This document shows, piece after piece, positions 32,886 to 45,299 of a DNA stretch of 64,000 nucleotides; positions within the stretch are counted from its first letter, which is position 1, and each line of letters starts with the position of its first letter. Both the position numbers and the translations under genes were made by a program. Below the pieces are notes generated by a model that searched no databases, was not told where the DNA came from, and saw only the letters and a list, made by a program, of their open reading frames with translations. Source of the stretch: Sycobia sp. Sy_11 (lineage: Eukaryota; Arthropoda; Insecta; Hymenoptera; Epichrysomallidae); the NCBI GenBank assembly GCA_018907035.1, contig JACCIC010000223.1:558001-622000 (forward strand), given 5' to 3'.

Positions 32886-33290
32886 GATAGAGCTAAAGAG
32901 TGAGCTCACCAAGCAACAACGGCACAGAGTTCGTAAATAAATTCGTAATGGCCAAAGTTGATGAATTAGACACTATCCACCAATTTATTGCACCCTACCA
33001 CATACAGGCCAATCCCGTTGAATGGGTGAATAGGATCATCAAATCAATGATTTCTATCTTTGTCCAAAATCATCATAAGGAATCGGACATGCATCTGCAA
33101 GAATTCACATTCGCGATTAACACGGTGGCGTACGCTAGTACACAAGTGTCGCCACCGTTTCGTAATTTTGGAGGTAACCCTCGCGAAGTGCCAACATATC
33201 GCAATTTACACGCATCACCAGCAAATATAACATCTCTAATGACTAAAGACTGGCTCGATAGTATGAAACGCATGTCAACAATCTAAGAAT
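32886..33290 (+). pseudogene. Gypsy-type integrase core, fragment
   Basis: The frame 32900-33286 carries SPSNNGTEFVNKF, where the usual block is SDNGTxF, so the second catalytic Asp is Asn. It then has HIQANPVEWVNRIIKSM with the catalytic Glu kept, and TPxxxxxG-type text. The first catalytic Asp and the zinc domain are missing, as are protease, reverse transcriptase and RNase H. The joint to Gag shows a large internal deletion. Confidence 0.7.
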
Positions 33291-33403
33291 TAGTAAGGAA
33301 AAACCTGCACTAGGCTAATGAAAAGCAGATGTAGCAATACAACAAGAGAAGAAAGCACGAAAACTTCGATATTAAGGACATGGTATGCTGCAGAAACTAT
33401 GTA

Positions 33404-34693
33404 CGAGAGTGGATTGATAAGTTTCCAGCCTGATCAAGAAAAACAATGTTTTTAAGAATTTCTTTTTATTTCTCAACATAACATAATGTCTTCCATAGCT
33501 GATACATTTCTCAAAGCGGTGTTCTAGTCTGTTAATGCCATCTCTATAGACTGATTCATCAAGCTCCTCAAAATACCAATTTGTAGCTCCGATTACTTCT
33601 TCATTATCCGCAAATCTCTTACCGTCAACCATTTTTTGAGTTTAGGAAACAGACAATAGTCACTCGGGGTAGATCTGGAGAGTAGGGAAGGTGCGGCATC
33701 AATTCAAACTTTAGATCGTTGATTTTAGCCATCGAAACGATTGACGTGTACGCTGGTGCGTTATCCGAATGAAACAAGATTTTTTTCTTCGCCAGATGAG
33801 GTCGTTAAATTTCCACTTCGCTTAAACGTTGCAAAAAGTTTGCGTAGTATTGGCCAGTGATAGTTTTATCCTTTTCAAGGAATTCAATATATATAATACC
33901 TCTTGCATCCCAAAAAACAGTAGCCATAACCTTGTTCGCCGAAAAAATTGTTTTTGCCTTCTTTCGAGTTGGTTACCCTAGTCCAATCCACTGTTTAGAC
34001 TGTTGTTTGGTTTCAGCAGTGTAGTGGTAGATCCAAGTTTCATCAACGGTTACAAAACGTTGCAAAAAATCGCTTGAATTACGCTTATACAACGCCAAAT
34101 TGGCGGTAGAAATGTTCTTTTGAATCAGTTTTTGGTCGACTGTTAGCAAATGCGGCACCCATTTTGCACAGAGCTTTTCCATATACAAATGTTGGTGCAA
34201 AATATTTTGTACACATTCATATGATATCTTACAGGTCTCAGCTATCTCACGCACTTTTAATCTGCGGTCTTTCATCACTATTTGATGGAGTTTATCGATC
34301 ATATCTGAAGTTGTGACCTCAATGGAGCGTCCTGAGTGAGGCTCACCAGAGGTGCTCACAAGACCCTTTTTAAACTCGGAAACCCAGTGCTTAACGGTTG
34401 AATATGATGGGAAGGATGTCCCGAGTGTTGAATCCATCTCTTCTTTAATTTCCTTCGGCGTTAATCCCTTCAAATAAAAGTATTTGATGACAGCACGATT
34501 TTCTATCTTTTCCATTTTTACGAAAAACACAGAGACGTCTTTTTCAGCGTGCTCTCAAACCTGAACTAACATGGCCATCGTACTGAGACTATAGCTACCA
34601 GCTATCTAAGGATGATACTATAGAACGCCACCTCAACGTAGGCCTAGTGGCACCATCTCTTGGTCAGGTCGGAAACTTCGCAATCCACCCTCG
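33404..34693 (-). mobile_element. mariner element, full length (1290 bp), inactive
   Basis: Termini CGAGAGTGGATTGATAAG at 33404 and, inverted, at 34693 (CAATCCACCCTCG), each next to TA (33402-33403 and 34694-34695). The transposase runs from about 34530 leftward. It has an N-terminal helix-turn-helix (AVIKYFYLKGLTPKEIKEE, then STVKHWVSEF), a second HTH and the first catalytic D in VTVDETWIYHY. A stop follows after QWIGLG (33973-33975), a second stop after EVEI, HSDNAPAYTS with the second D, and then the same SPDLPRVT deletion as in the foldback at 28240. It is inserted in the Gypsy relic. Confidence 0.9.
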
Positions 34694-34756
34694 TATGTCA
34701 GTTTGGATGCGACTCAGGAGCTAGGGATCGACGAGGAGTGACCACAGATAGGTCTG

Positions 34757-35798
34757 TTGATGAACGTCATTCAAGCCTACTCTGCTGAGAGCTATCAGTA
34801 CTTAGGGGATAAAGTCGCTGTGGACACCGAATCAGACAATGACGATTCACGTAAAGCAGTACCGCTGAAAGCCTTGCGGTGTAAAATATTAGTCCACCAT
34901 AAACCCCATGCTGCGATACCGTACACGTCAGCGAGATACATACGGTTTATTAGTCCCCTACGCTATCGTCCAGATCTGAGAATTCTGCTAAGGGAAGCAG
35001 CGACCGAAAAGAAGGAAGCAATATTACGCCGCAACCCGATAGTACTGGTCAGTACATCAGCGGACGGCGAAGTGCACATGTATAGAAGAGCATTTATGCG
35101 ATCTTTGTCCACCCAAAAGACGGATAAATGGAAAACTCGCCCCAAATGCCCTACAAGAGCAGGATAAATTTGACGAGAAAATCATTCTAAGTATATGGAC
35201 AACAAGAACTCCGGAGAAGGCACAGTTCTCGAAATAAATACAGATAAGCCCCTAACGCGCCCAGCTGCTACGTCCCCCATGATCACAGATGAACACATTC
35301 GAAGATACATACCGACATACAACCCGTTTAAACTACCCCACGAGGTAACTGCAGTTTTCACTGGAGACAGCATATCTGAGGAACTGGCGACGGATACAGA
35401 TACCGCCAAGAAACGCGGTCACATTCCAGTCTTAGTGAACATGGTTGTTGAATACCCATAAGATTTCGTACCCCCCAAAAAACCTCATCCATCACGAGCC
35501 TCAACGCTTTCACCGGGGCAAGTCCGCATACCAGCTATGCGCGAAGGATCTTGGAATTGCAGTGAGTCCAGTCATGGTTACGTGGATTGCCCGCACCCGC
35601 TCAAAGGCAGATTCTGCTTCACGTCTGGCATTCCAGCGAATGATGTTCAATTACAACACGTGCAGAAACAGACCAGCTCCTGAAGTTTCGTCATGGGAGG
35701 GGAAAGGTGACAGCGGAGCGCAGTCGAAGAAAGCAAAGACGACACAGCAGAAATCGTCTGAAGCGAAAGAAGAAGTAAGCGGCGTACAGACGACGTAA
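34757..35798 (+). pseudogene. Gypsy-type Gag C-terminal region, decayed
   Basis: Several open frames (34757-35167, 35195-35461, 35445-35798) follow the mariner on the strand of the Gypsy relic. In the frame through 35551-35591 the text SWNCSESSHGYVDC fits a CCHC zinc knuckle whose first Cys has become Ser, followed by CFTSG. I therefore read the block as a nucleocapsid part of Gag. Its position after integrase is out of order, so the relic is a mosaic or two elements side by side. The frame at 34757 itself has no motif I know. Confidence 0.35.
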
Positions 35799-36830
35799 GC
35801 CACGGTGATGCCTATAGTAAAGGGAGACACTACCTTAAACTAGCAGTCAGTGGCTGAAACAGTACAACAAGTGACCGGTGCACTGGGTCACACCACCCAG
35901 CCAGTTATGGTATTTATGTTAGGAGCGTCGGTCTACTTCAACACGTACAATTCATGTGCCGCCCACAAAACATCCCCACATTGCATCACATTCTTCCCCA
36001 CATCGTGGCTAGGAAAAACCGTATTAAGGACATATTAAAGGCAACCCAAACTTTTCCCTCACTAACATTGTTGATGGAGCATGTATAGATTGGAGCGCGC
36101 AATCACGGTGATTAATCTGTGTTAAGAAAGAGCGAACCATGGCTTGTAAAGATACAACGGTACTTGCGGTACAAAGCCACAGTGCGATCCGATAAACACT
36201 GGCCCGCTCTTAAATAATGAAGTAAAACAGTCTGATACCTCCCATGTTTCTAGCGAAGCATCAAAAAAGGGAAGAAGAAGAAAGCTCAGAAATACCGGCC
36301 TACTACAAGCCGATGATAGAGTGAAGAAAGTGAGTCACAAATGAGCTCAGGCTAAGAACGACACCATTGCCATAAGTCGGCAACATAACGGAATACCCTA
36401 GAGCATAATACGAGATTACAAATGGCAATAGAAGAATTCTGAAGCACGAGAAGAAGAAGACGATGGGGAAGAAGAATGAAGAATGTAAATTTAAGTACAG
36501 AAAAACGTGAATACATACAAATGACGTTAAAAATAGATATAGATATAATAATAGAAGTAAACGTAGACTAGGAAAAAGATTGGACTTAGGGTTAGGAATA
36601 GGTAAACATTTTAGTCGTAAAGAAATATAGTTGTAAGTTCAGTATTCATTATTTTTGCTATTATATCAAACCTTTCTTTTTATTTCTTGTGAAGTTAGTT
36701 TAAGAAGTTTTTTGATTAGATATAGGCATAGGTTACGTAACATCATAATAATAAGACTGTAGCATTAGGTTAGATATAGAAATGCACAAATAGATAAATT
36801 TTGTTTTTCTTTAAATTCCATTAACGTCAC
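35799..36830. other. Remainder of Gypsy relic and AT-rich spacer
   Basis: The frame at 35850-36038 has no known motif. From about 36470 the sequence is AT-rich with no gene. Confidence 0.45.
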
Positions 36831-37293
36831 CACGTTGTCATCCGTGAATGGAGTAGGCAACACACTTAGAATAAAAGACTCAAACCGCGATGTCACCATC
36901 GAATCCAGAGCTTCCACCCCTCTCGGCATCGGAGTTGAAAATTCAGTGGGCTTTCATCTCATTGGAGAACAAATGAAGGCGTCTTTCGATAAAAATGTGT
37001 TTGATTATTGTTTTGCCTGTCACTTCCTTTCGGCGTGCCCACACTGTACCGTACGAGCAGCGTTCAACCATCTGTGACCGCACGGATGTAAGTTAATCCG
37101 AACCGAGCTCGAGTTTGTTGCATCGAATTCGGAGGCACGAATCAGCTACTGCGTGCGAAGAAAAAAGTTTTCGTTTGCAGCGAGTTAGTTGCTTCAGTGG
37201 AGAAAAACCGAGGATAAGCACGTTTAAGACTTTTTATTACAGCCGCCGACAACTCGCGTTAACGTTCGATTTACGTGTGATATCGCCGCGAGG

Positions 37294-37435
37294 ATGTCGC
37301 GCGTGTTTTCTAACTTACTCGAAAAATTGTGCGCCAGTGCGCTACTTTGTCGATCGCATGTAGGTGTCGTGTCTCACCAGCCTGGATCGCCGGTCCACCC
37401 GCTATCGAAAACAGACGTCTCCGGATTGGCCGATA
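37294..37435 (+). CDS. Candidate first coding exon of a host gene
   Basis: The ATG at 37294 lies in a GC-rich, non-repetitive segment (36831-37500) and opens MSRVFSNLLEKLCASALLCR. The exon would end at the strong donor ATA/GTAAGT (37436). The N-terminus is basic and amphipathic and would suit a mitochondrial presequence. No following exon is visible: a LINE lies downstream in the putative intron. The evidence is base composition, a good donor and a plausible N-terminus only. Confidence 0.35.
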
Positions 37436-37576
37436 GTAAGTACAAGCAACCGGCTCTAATTTACTTGCGTACAAAACGGGCAGGCTCGCCAACAGCGGAC
37501 GAGGAGTCTACTCACACATGGAGTACGTGTGAGTGTGAGGAAGAGAAAGAGAAAGAGAGAGAGAGAGACAGAGAGA

Positions 37577-37605
37577 GAATTAGAATTAGAATTAGAATTA
37601 GAATT
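37577..37605. repeat. Hexamer (AGAATT)n at LINE 3' end
   Basis: About five AGAATT units on the plus strand, which is AATTCT on the strand of the LINE. It directly follows the last LINE bases and abuts a (GA)n tract, as expected for the short-repeat tail of a Jockey/I-type element. Confidence 0.7.
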
Positions 37606-40105
37606 GTATTTATTAGAGCCTAAGGATTCATGGTCCTTCATACGCCAGCATAGCAATATTACAATAATAGTCCACCTATATATCATAACACAAATTAGTT
37701 ATAATTTGAATATTACATATATAACACTTTCTAACAATATAAATATAAAAATATAATAATATAATAAGATAAAAGTAAAATATAATAACAAAAAAAAGAA
37801 AAAAAATAATATTAACATTACTTAGGAGGTGCTTATGTGTATCATAAATGAATTACTAAGATAACGTTCTCTATAGAATCGAATCAGCGCAGGCTTAAAA
37901 GCAGAGGTTTTATAGGAAGATCTTATATGTGCTGGCATCTCATTTCACAAACGTGAAGCAGCAATGGTGGATGAGAACATATTGCGTGATAATCGTGCCC
38001 TATTAATAAATAGGTCAATGTCAACATCACGGAGCGAAGCTAAACTGATACTTTTACTAAATTTTAGCTTATTATAAATATAAAGTGGTTCACCGTGTCT
38101 CAGTACAGATGCCAGTAGCATAACGGTAAGGTACTCTCTACGTAGAGGTATGGTAAAATCCCTAGGTTTCTGTAAGCGGAGGAAATATGATCGGCTATTT
38201 TAAGGTCTAAAGCGAACCGAATTGCAGAGTTCTTACAGCGATGTAACTTCAACATCAGTTCGGCGGAAAGGTCAAGAAAGAGAGAACAGCAATAATCTAA
38301 GTATGCGAAGACTAACTGCTTAATAAGTCTTACTTTTATCTGATCTGTAAAGCAGTTACTTCTTTTGCGTAATCTTGCTAACGCTGCAAAACATTTCCTT
38401 GCGATAAAAATGAGGGAATCCAGTTAAGCGAAGCATCAGAAAAATCAAAGTGTTCCAGTTTTCTGCATAATAACGTTATATTAACCAAGTCGAAAGCTCG
38501 AGAAAAGTCATTCGCAACCAAGAGTACAACTTCTTTGTTATCGGAGGCTTGGCGAATATCATCACAAATTTTCAAAAGAGCTGTTTGTGTGCTATGTAGT
38601 AGAAATTTGCTTATATGCAACACGTTCTAGAATGTTTGATGTAGCTAAGATTATGCTAATCGGTCTATAATGACTCATTTCACCTGGCAGTTAACATTTA
38701 GGTATTGGAATAACTTTTGCAATTTTCCAAGTAGGTGGGAATATTCCTGATTGTAAGGAAGAATTATAGATATTTACAAGTGTGGGTAAAATTATTGGCA
38801 GGCTTTGCTTCAGATAATTTATTGGGATGTTATTCATCCCATGAGTATTAGAATGCATAGTAAGAATAGCTTCGACAACTTCTATCGGTTCAATGTGGCG
38901 AACAAAAAATCGAATATCTGGGGATATTCTCACAGTGGGTCTATGATCGGAGAGTGCACTAACCTGATTATCAACAATGAAAAACTTGTTGAGATCGTCA
39001 AGACTAGTAGGAAGTAGAATTAATTTCCATAGCTCTGTATTACTTCTAGCTGTTAGCAACTTATTTGCGTAGTAATGTGAGAGTGCATTACGAGTAGCCT
39101 TTTTTACTTTATTACGTAGAATCTTGTACGTATAAAAGGTCAGTGAGGCGATTAAATTTCCTGTACCAAGTCCACGCTCTATTTCTGGATTTAATAAGTT
39201 TTTTAATGTCATGGGTTCACCATGGAGTGGATTTTCGAGTTTTTCCAGTGATGGTGGCATAGGGAGCATGAATATCATATATCGAATTTAGGAAATTATA
39301 GAAAAACGAAATCTTCTCATTTACATCATTAGAGTGATCAATGGGACGCCACTCAATATGACTAAGATCCTTTAAAAAGGAATTCATTTCAAAACGACGA
39401 TATTGACGAAAGGTAGATTTGTGGAACCGGAAGAGATATGTCACACAGAAGTGCATTATGTTCAGAGATGTTTGGAACATAAGTCTGGTTGGAATAAATA
39501 ACCTTTGAAGGATCGCAAACACAAATGTAATCTATTGTGGACGAAGTTCCAACTTGATGAGTAGGTTTGAAATCAATCGGATTCAATTTACATACAGGGA
39601 AAAAATTTTTTAAGGTAGTGCGCGGAGTAGAAGTGACTGTCCAATTAATATTAAAATCGCGTACGAGTATGCAAAAGTTGTAAGCTGCATTGCAATTTAG
39701 AAATGCCTCTTCAATGCCACTCCAAAATCCACACTTAGGGGGACTATAAACGATACAGAAAAGGACTTTTAAATTGCCAACATATAAAATACAAATAAGA
39801 AATTCAGGCCTTTTAATATATATTTCAGACTGTTGTGAATAGTCTATAATCCTTGTCGAAATCGAATGATGTACAAGGATAGCAATCCTACCTCCACCTT
39901 TGCTGATTCGCTCTACGTGATAAAAATTATAATATGAAATATCGAAAAAGCTCGATGCTCGTCCGGGTTTGAGCCAAGATTCAGTAATAGCTAAGACATG
40001 AGGTTTCTTATCGCTAAGTAAAGATATAATGTCCGAAAAATGTGCTTCGAAGGATTGCGCATTGATATTTGATTAATTGCGCATTGATATATTATTATAA
40101 GTCAT
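37606..40105 (-). pseudogene. Jockey/CR1-like LINE ORF2 (endonuclease and reverse transcriptase)
   Basis: ORF2 starts at the ATG 40105-40103. A short duplication (ATTGCGCATTGATAT twice, 40055-40090) puts a stop near its start. The frame then runs open without a Met to about 39389: VLAITESWLKPGR holds the catalytic Glu, ILVRDFNINW is the GDFN block with Gly replaced by Arg, and STIDYICV and ISEHNALLCDISL end the endonuclease. Reverse transcriptase begins at 39278-38691 (WKIAKVIPIPKC) and motif A is at about 38510 (VANDFSRAFDLVN, catalytic Asp changed to Asn). The segment with the YADD motif is deleted near 38640 or lost to decay; 38300-37640 is the degraded C-terminus. Confidence 0.8.
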
Positions 40106-41325
40106 AATTTATCCAAGCCATTTTACGCTCAATTTTTTCTACGAAGAATCGGACATTTGAACCTATCATTGGCAGCGTGAGAGCATGTGTTAGTCGGATT
40201 CATCTCGAAACAACTAATACATTTTAAATTTTCTTTGTTTTTACAAGATTGCGGAGTGTGTTGATTGGTACAGTATACACAAGAAATTTTTTTATTACAA
40301 TTAATAGCAATTACAATTTATTACAATTAATTTTATTACAATTAAAGCCGTTGCACTTAAAGCATTGTAACACAGATACATGATCCTCAATATTACAAGC
40401 AATCCATTTTATATTTAATTTTCCTTTGTTTAATAACGATAGTCTATGCGAAGGCGTAGTTTCTATAATACAAAAGCAATGTTTTTTATTATGAGCTGGA
40501 TAAATATAAACAATTTTTACTTCCTTAATCCTCCATTTAAATTTTGTTCGCGTATGCAATGAGATATATCATCTTTATCCACCTCGACAGGTATGCCGTG
40601 TACTGTTAAGTGAGGGTTTTGTTTAACATTTGTTTTTATTTCAAGACCAGCAGTAGAAAGTTCGGTGCAATTTGCAAGTGCCGCCGCGTTACAATTATCC
40701 CCTTCGATAACAACAGAGATTTTCGGACCCAGACTAATGCGTTTAACTTGCAATTTAAATTTAGCAGGGTCAATTGTTTTCGTCACTACTTCTTTAGTAG
40801 CATTAGAAGAAGTTAAAATTTTTGCTCAACTTTCTGTCCGACCTATAATAATGCGATCGTTGTTATTTATCAGAATGGTTTTATTACTGAAACGTACACG
40901 GTTAGATAACTTGCTAACAAGAGTAAAGAATCATGTTTATTTCGTTTGACAGCGTTAGCGTACGCTGACCCGAGGTCACCCGAACTAGGTTCAACAATAG
41001 CTGATTTAATAGCATTAATGTTTACAAATGTATCCGATATTGAGGACTTAAATTCACGCACACATTGCTGTCTTTCAAGTAAATGTAAATAAGCGTTGGT
41101 GAGAGAATTGTAAACACTGGACATTTCTATTACCGCATCACGTAATAAGTCCTTCAATTCTGTCGATTTTACTTTCGAGAGACGTTCTAAAAGCGTGCTT
41201 ACACTTCTTTCAATTTGAATTCTAAATAATTTATCTCGGTTATTGAAAGTGGGGTGCATCGAATAAGCCATAGTCGGTGGTTTGTTGATTTCTACCACTA
41301 CTACCTTTTGAACTGTCCGAGTCAA
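40106..41325 (-). pseudogene. Jockey/CR1-like LINE ORF1 (Gag-like)
   Basis: The start at about 41325 opens a helical region (ERSVSTLLERLSKVKSTELK) to 40870. A frameshift leads to 40786-40517, an RRM/PRE-like part (NPHLTVHGIPVEVDKDDI), and another to 40559-40311 with CFKCNGFNCNKINCN. A last piece at about 40300-40115 has CVYCTNQHTPQSC. The C-terminal Cys/His clusters are the zinc knuckles of Gag-like ORF1 proteins. Small AT insertions near 40290-40345 (tandem TTATTACAATTAA) disturb the knuckle. It would bind LINE RNA; here it is dead. Confidence 0.75.
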
Positions 41326-41852
41326 TGCCGATTGTCTCTAACTCTCTGCTGCCGGAAGCCGTATCAACTGATTTTATTTGTTTCTTACAAATCATAATTT
41401 ATTATATTAACTGTAGATGGCAGTATGATCGACTTGAAAATTTTATGTAGTCGTTATTGCCAAAGAAATATTAATTAAAATAATACAATTTTTATGGGCA
41501 CAAATTAAAAATCACAAAAAAAACACAGTTTAATACACAGAAACACCTTGCAGCTATCGTTGAGCTTAATAGTCGACGTCGAAGTCGTCTTTGTAGTTGC
41601 TTTAGTTTCTTGTGTGATGCTTTCAATATGGTGAGCAAGTAAGCGTCTTGTCGTCTATCTTAGGAAGCAGGTAGAATTCGATAATGGGGGCTTTCAATAT
41701 GAAGCCAAACTATTTAATGTACTATAAGCGCTGAGCAGCCAATGATCTATCCACCTGCAACAATTGATCTCCCAAAAAAAGATATTGAACAACAAGAATT
41801 TTGAATTATGTTAAGAGCGATGTGAAGCGTGTGTGAAATATTCACCCAGCTA

Positions 41853-41919
<67 letters not shown>

Positions 41920-42554
41920 TGTGTGTGTGTATCAGGGAGTTGTGTTCCTTCGCGCCGCGCCTTCCTCAGTGTCCGTGACCATGTACTTTTATCTTACAGA
42001 ATAATTAAATTCAAGTGAGTTGTTACTTATTACCGTCGCGTTATTTATTTTCTTTCCTTTTCCCGCATTTCTTTCTAAACCAAATATCCAGGCTTCTGCT
42101 GCCCCAACCTCTGTGGGCGCGGCTGAGCAGGAGCTCGCCGCGTGTCTTCGCCCGAACTGTACTGAAAAGACGTGCGCACAAAGGTACATGCGCGAGCGGT
42201 GTTACCTCAGGCGGACAACGGCGCATATCGTTAATAGGGAGGGCTACGCCTCGCGCGCCACCTGATTCTCAGCCCGTCGGCTCTGGGCCTATCTGCATAG
42301 GGCTCATGCGGTCCGCAAGTGGTAATAATAAGTGCATATTATAATGTATATAGTTTCGAGTCTGATGGTAAATAACCATCATTACTTTTGCTCAAACAAA
42401 AAGAAAATAGTCTACGCACTTCTGAAGATAATAAACGTGTAATAAGAAAAATATAATTTCTCCTGGCAAATTTTCTTTAGTATGATTTAGTAAGAGTGAG
42501 ATAGTGAGTTTTTTTCCACAAACAAGAAAATAATATTTATAAAAATCAAAAAAT
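41326..42554. other. LINE 5' region, (GA)n tract and GC-rich block
   Basis: 41326-41640 is probably the 5' untranslated part of the minus-strand LINE. (GA)n occupies 41853-41915. 41940-42310 is GC-rich with overlapping short frames on both strands but no motif; a host first exon there cannot be excluded. Confidence 0.45.
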
Positions 42555-42950
42555 ATTTACAGGGTGTGGATAGTGGTAGATTAACCTGAAGAAACAAAGA
42601 ACTGGCCTCGTATTAATATTTTAAGCTGACTATTTTGAATTAATATTCGTGATTCAAGACCCCATCTACTCCTAAGACCATTAATTTAATTTATTGACGA
42701 AAGTAAAAAGATATTCAATAAATAAACATAGCCTATGTCCATCCAAAGATAATATAAAATATATATTTTGCATTTTACATCAATCGGTTCAGTAGTTTTT
42801 ATGTTTCTTATGTACAAACAAAAATACGCATTGTCTTTATAAAATAGTATGATATTCAATTTCTTCGCAAAAAATAAAGAGCGAATGTTCTTCTACATAA
42901 AAGTAAGGAACAGGATTCAATTTTTATATGCATATTAATAACGTTGTTTA
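42555..42950 (-). repeat. Composite dispersed repeat, copy E (minus, partial)
   Basis: Reverse complement of the 5' part of copy D: AAGAGCGAATGTTCTTC (5' block), GCATTGTCTTTATAA, and the block that ends with GGGTGTGGATAGT. A further 65-bp piece with AAAGAGCGAGGTTTATTCCG lies at about 43395-43460 next to a (TA)n tract (43460-43505). Confidence 0.75.
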
Positions 42951-43454
42951 TCGAACAACAAATATGTTATTCGCATGTGATTCTAACTTTCTTTTGCAAC
43001 TACATAATAAAAGTGTTTGTTTCTGTATTTTTGAATCAAATTATGGAAGAATAGTTTTTCATTACTGAATAATGAAATGGTACCACTCATGGAACAATGT
43101 TCTTAATCTATAGGCAAATTAATACTATATTGTTTCTTATTTTGGATATGAATTTTTACCATACATTTAGTACCTCAAATATTATTTTATTCGATTTTAG
43201 CCTTTAATTGCTAATAAGAATTTCAATACCAATCTATTTTGAAAATACATTAATATTAGTTTCTGTATTGTTGAATGAAATTATTCAACAAGAATTGGAC
43301 ATCACGAAAGAATAAAATAGTATCGTATTTACAATTAGGATGTTAATCCATAAGAAAATCAAACTATACATATACAGTTAATATAAACCATCCAGTTTGG
43401 TGGCAAAATTAAAGAGCGAGGTTTATTCCGCATAGAAATAAGGAATAGTGTCCA

Positions 43455-43509
<55 letters not shown>

Positions 43510-43789
43510 TATGATCTTTTATCGGTCTTATTGAATGCTATTATTATATTCAGGATATTGCTTTTGATTCTGGTATAAATTTGAATTTGATTATTGGATT
43601 CATAGAATTTATTAATTTACCAAGCCCAATATATATATTTCTATATATTCATGTAATTTGTTGATTATTCATATATGACTCACACTTTTTAAAACTTAAT
43701 TGATAATTTCAAAACATATGTTCAATGTAAATTAGAGCTGTAGATCAGAGCTGTAAATCAGAATCAATCTAAATTCATTGAGAATAAAA
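42951..43789. other. AT-rich spacer
   Basis: Contains the short composite-repeat piece and (TA)n noted above; otherwise nothing. Confidence 0.5.
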
Positions 43790-44168
43790 AAGATTATCAA
43801 TATTTCAAATCCTTCTCTAGGGGCTGCATGACCGTGACGGGATGAGAAGGCTTAAACCGGGGGAACAAGAAGGAGCGTTTGGTGGATGTACTAAATCCCT
43901 TTTTGGATCTGTACAACACTGAGTATTCCGCATCCTTCCCTGGCTCACGAGTACTTGGATCGGGAAATCGGATCCCTATAAACGGGCTCTCCAAACTACC
44001 CAATGGGAGAATCCCTATAAACCGGTTATCCTGACAATGGTTAGATGATGTTGAGAGTGTATGGACGTGAGAGTCAGGGAAGAGGGTAAGGCTCTTCGAG
44101 TAACCAAGAAGCAGCCTGAGGCTGAGAACATGCCGATTCTCGGTCTGCTAATTCGCCCCTAATCCAAA

Positions 44169-45264
44169 GTGTTAGACACCGTGCGGATGGATGAATGGCA
44201 CAAAGGTGATTGTCTCGCAAACGGTTCCTTGGAGAAACAGGTCTTATCCGGTAGCGCGGCCCATGCCGGGTGGACTTTCTACATCCGTAATACTCGTGGA
44301 AACAGAATGAACAAATCTGGAAACACTGAGATGAAAGTAGAGTGGGACACGAGATGGAAGAAAGTGTGGCTTTGCTACCGACACAAACCATCTTTGAAGC
44401 ACAAAGACCTGTTCAGGCCACTGAACAGGGAGAGACAAGTGCATATGAAGGCGCGGGCCTGGACCGGAACCTGAGTGGAGCACACAGAAGGAAACTTCTA
44501 AAACAAAAAGTCATGGCGGAGGGTCTACCTGTTCCTCAATCGGGGGCGTTACTAACGTTACTAACCGAACTGACTGCGTCGGGCTCGGCTACTCCAGCCA
44601 CTGATTCGGGAAAAAGGGGACCGTCAACCAGCCTTCGGTCTACAGAGCAGGGGCTTAAGAAACCGCTCAAAAGACACAAGGACGGTACGTACGCAGGGGC
44701 ATCATCTCATCTACCTAGGGTGACACTTACGTGTGGTGAATACCTCGGTGGGGAAATGCCTGCAGAAACCTGCTCCTTATTGAAAAAATGGTTATTAGAA
44801 AGATCTGCGAAATCGACGTTGACGATTTCGCACCCAGACTTAAAGAATCCTTTCCCAGAAGGGGAATAGTGGTCTTTGTCTGCGAGGACAAGGACTCTGA
44901 GACCTGGCTGAGAGGGGAGGTTGAGAATCTCAAGCTGGGGGACTTAAATGTCAAAGTCAGAGTAGTATCTCCAGAGGAACTGAAGATTACAAAAGTAATC
45001 ACAAAGATTCCGGCGGAGATAGGATCTGTCCCGGACTTCCTAAAGTTGGTCCGAAGGAAGAATAAGGAGTGGATCCATCTAGTGAACAAGTCTACCGATG
45101 GCAGTCTTGTTCTTGGTCTAGATGAACCATTGTCGGATGCCCACCGAACTAGAAACCTTAGATTCTCAATGGGAGTTGAGACTGTTATCTTTAAGTTACT
45201 CTCTCGGAAAAGTACCGCCGAAGCGAAGAGAGAAACTTCTACGGAAAACGTAGCTAAGGAATAG
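44169..45264 (+). pseudogene. LINE ORF1 with DUF4780-like domain, frameshifted
   Basis: Frames 44342-44869 (KRGPSTSLRSTEQGLKKPLK, basic, Ser/Thr-rich) and 44788-45264 overlap and are probably one protein broken by a frameshift near 44800. The second carries FPRRGIVVFVCEDKDSETWL, then ELKITKVITKIPAEIG and LVLGLDEPLSDA, the pattern of the DUF4780 domain found in ORF1 of insect LINEs. Presumed nucleic-acid-binding partner of ORF2. Confidence 0.55.
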
Positions 45265-45299
45265 CATCTTCAATGGCTATTTCGGGAATACGTTTTACT

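Noticed and set aside
37529..37756. Frames made of Glu/Arg/Lys or Ser/Leu repeats
   Set aside because: Translations of (GA)n and (AGAATT)n tracts.
41989..42344. Overlapping GC-rich frames on both strands as a host gene
   Set aside because: No splice pairing, no motif, and equal frames on both strands, as expected from GC-rich sequence alone. Left as a region only.
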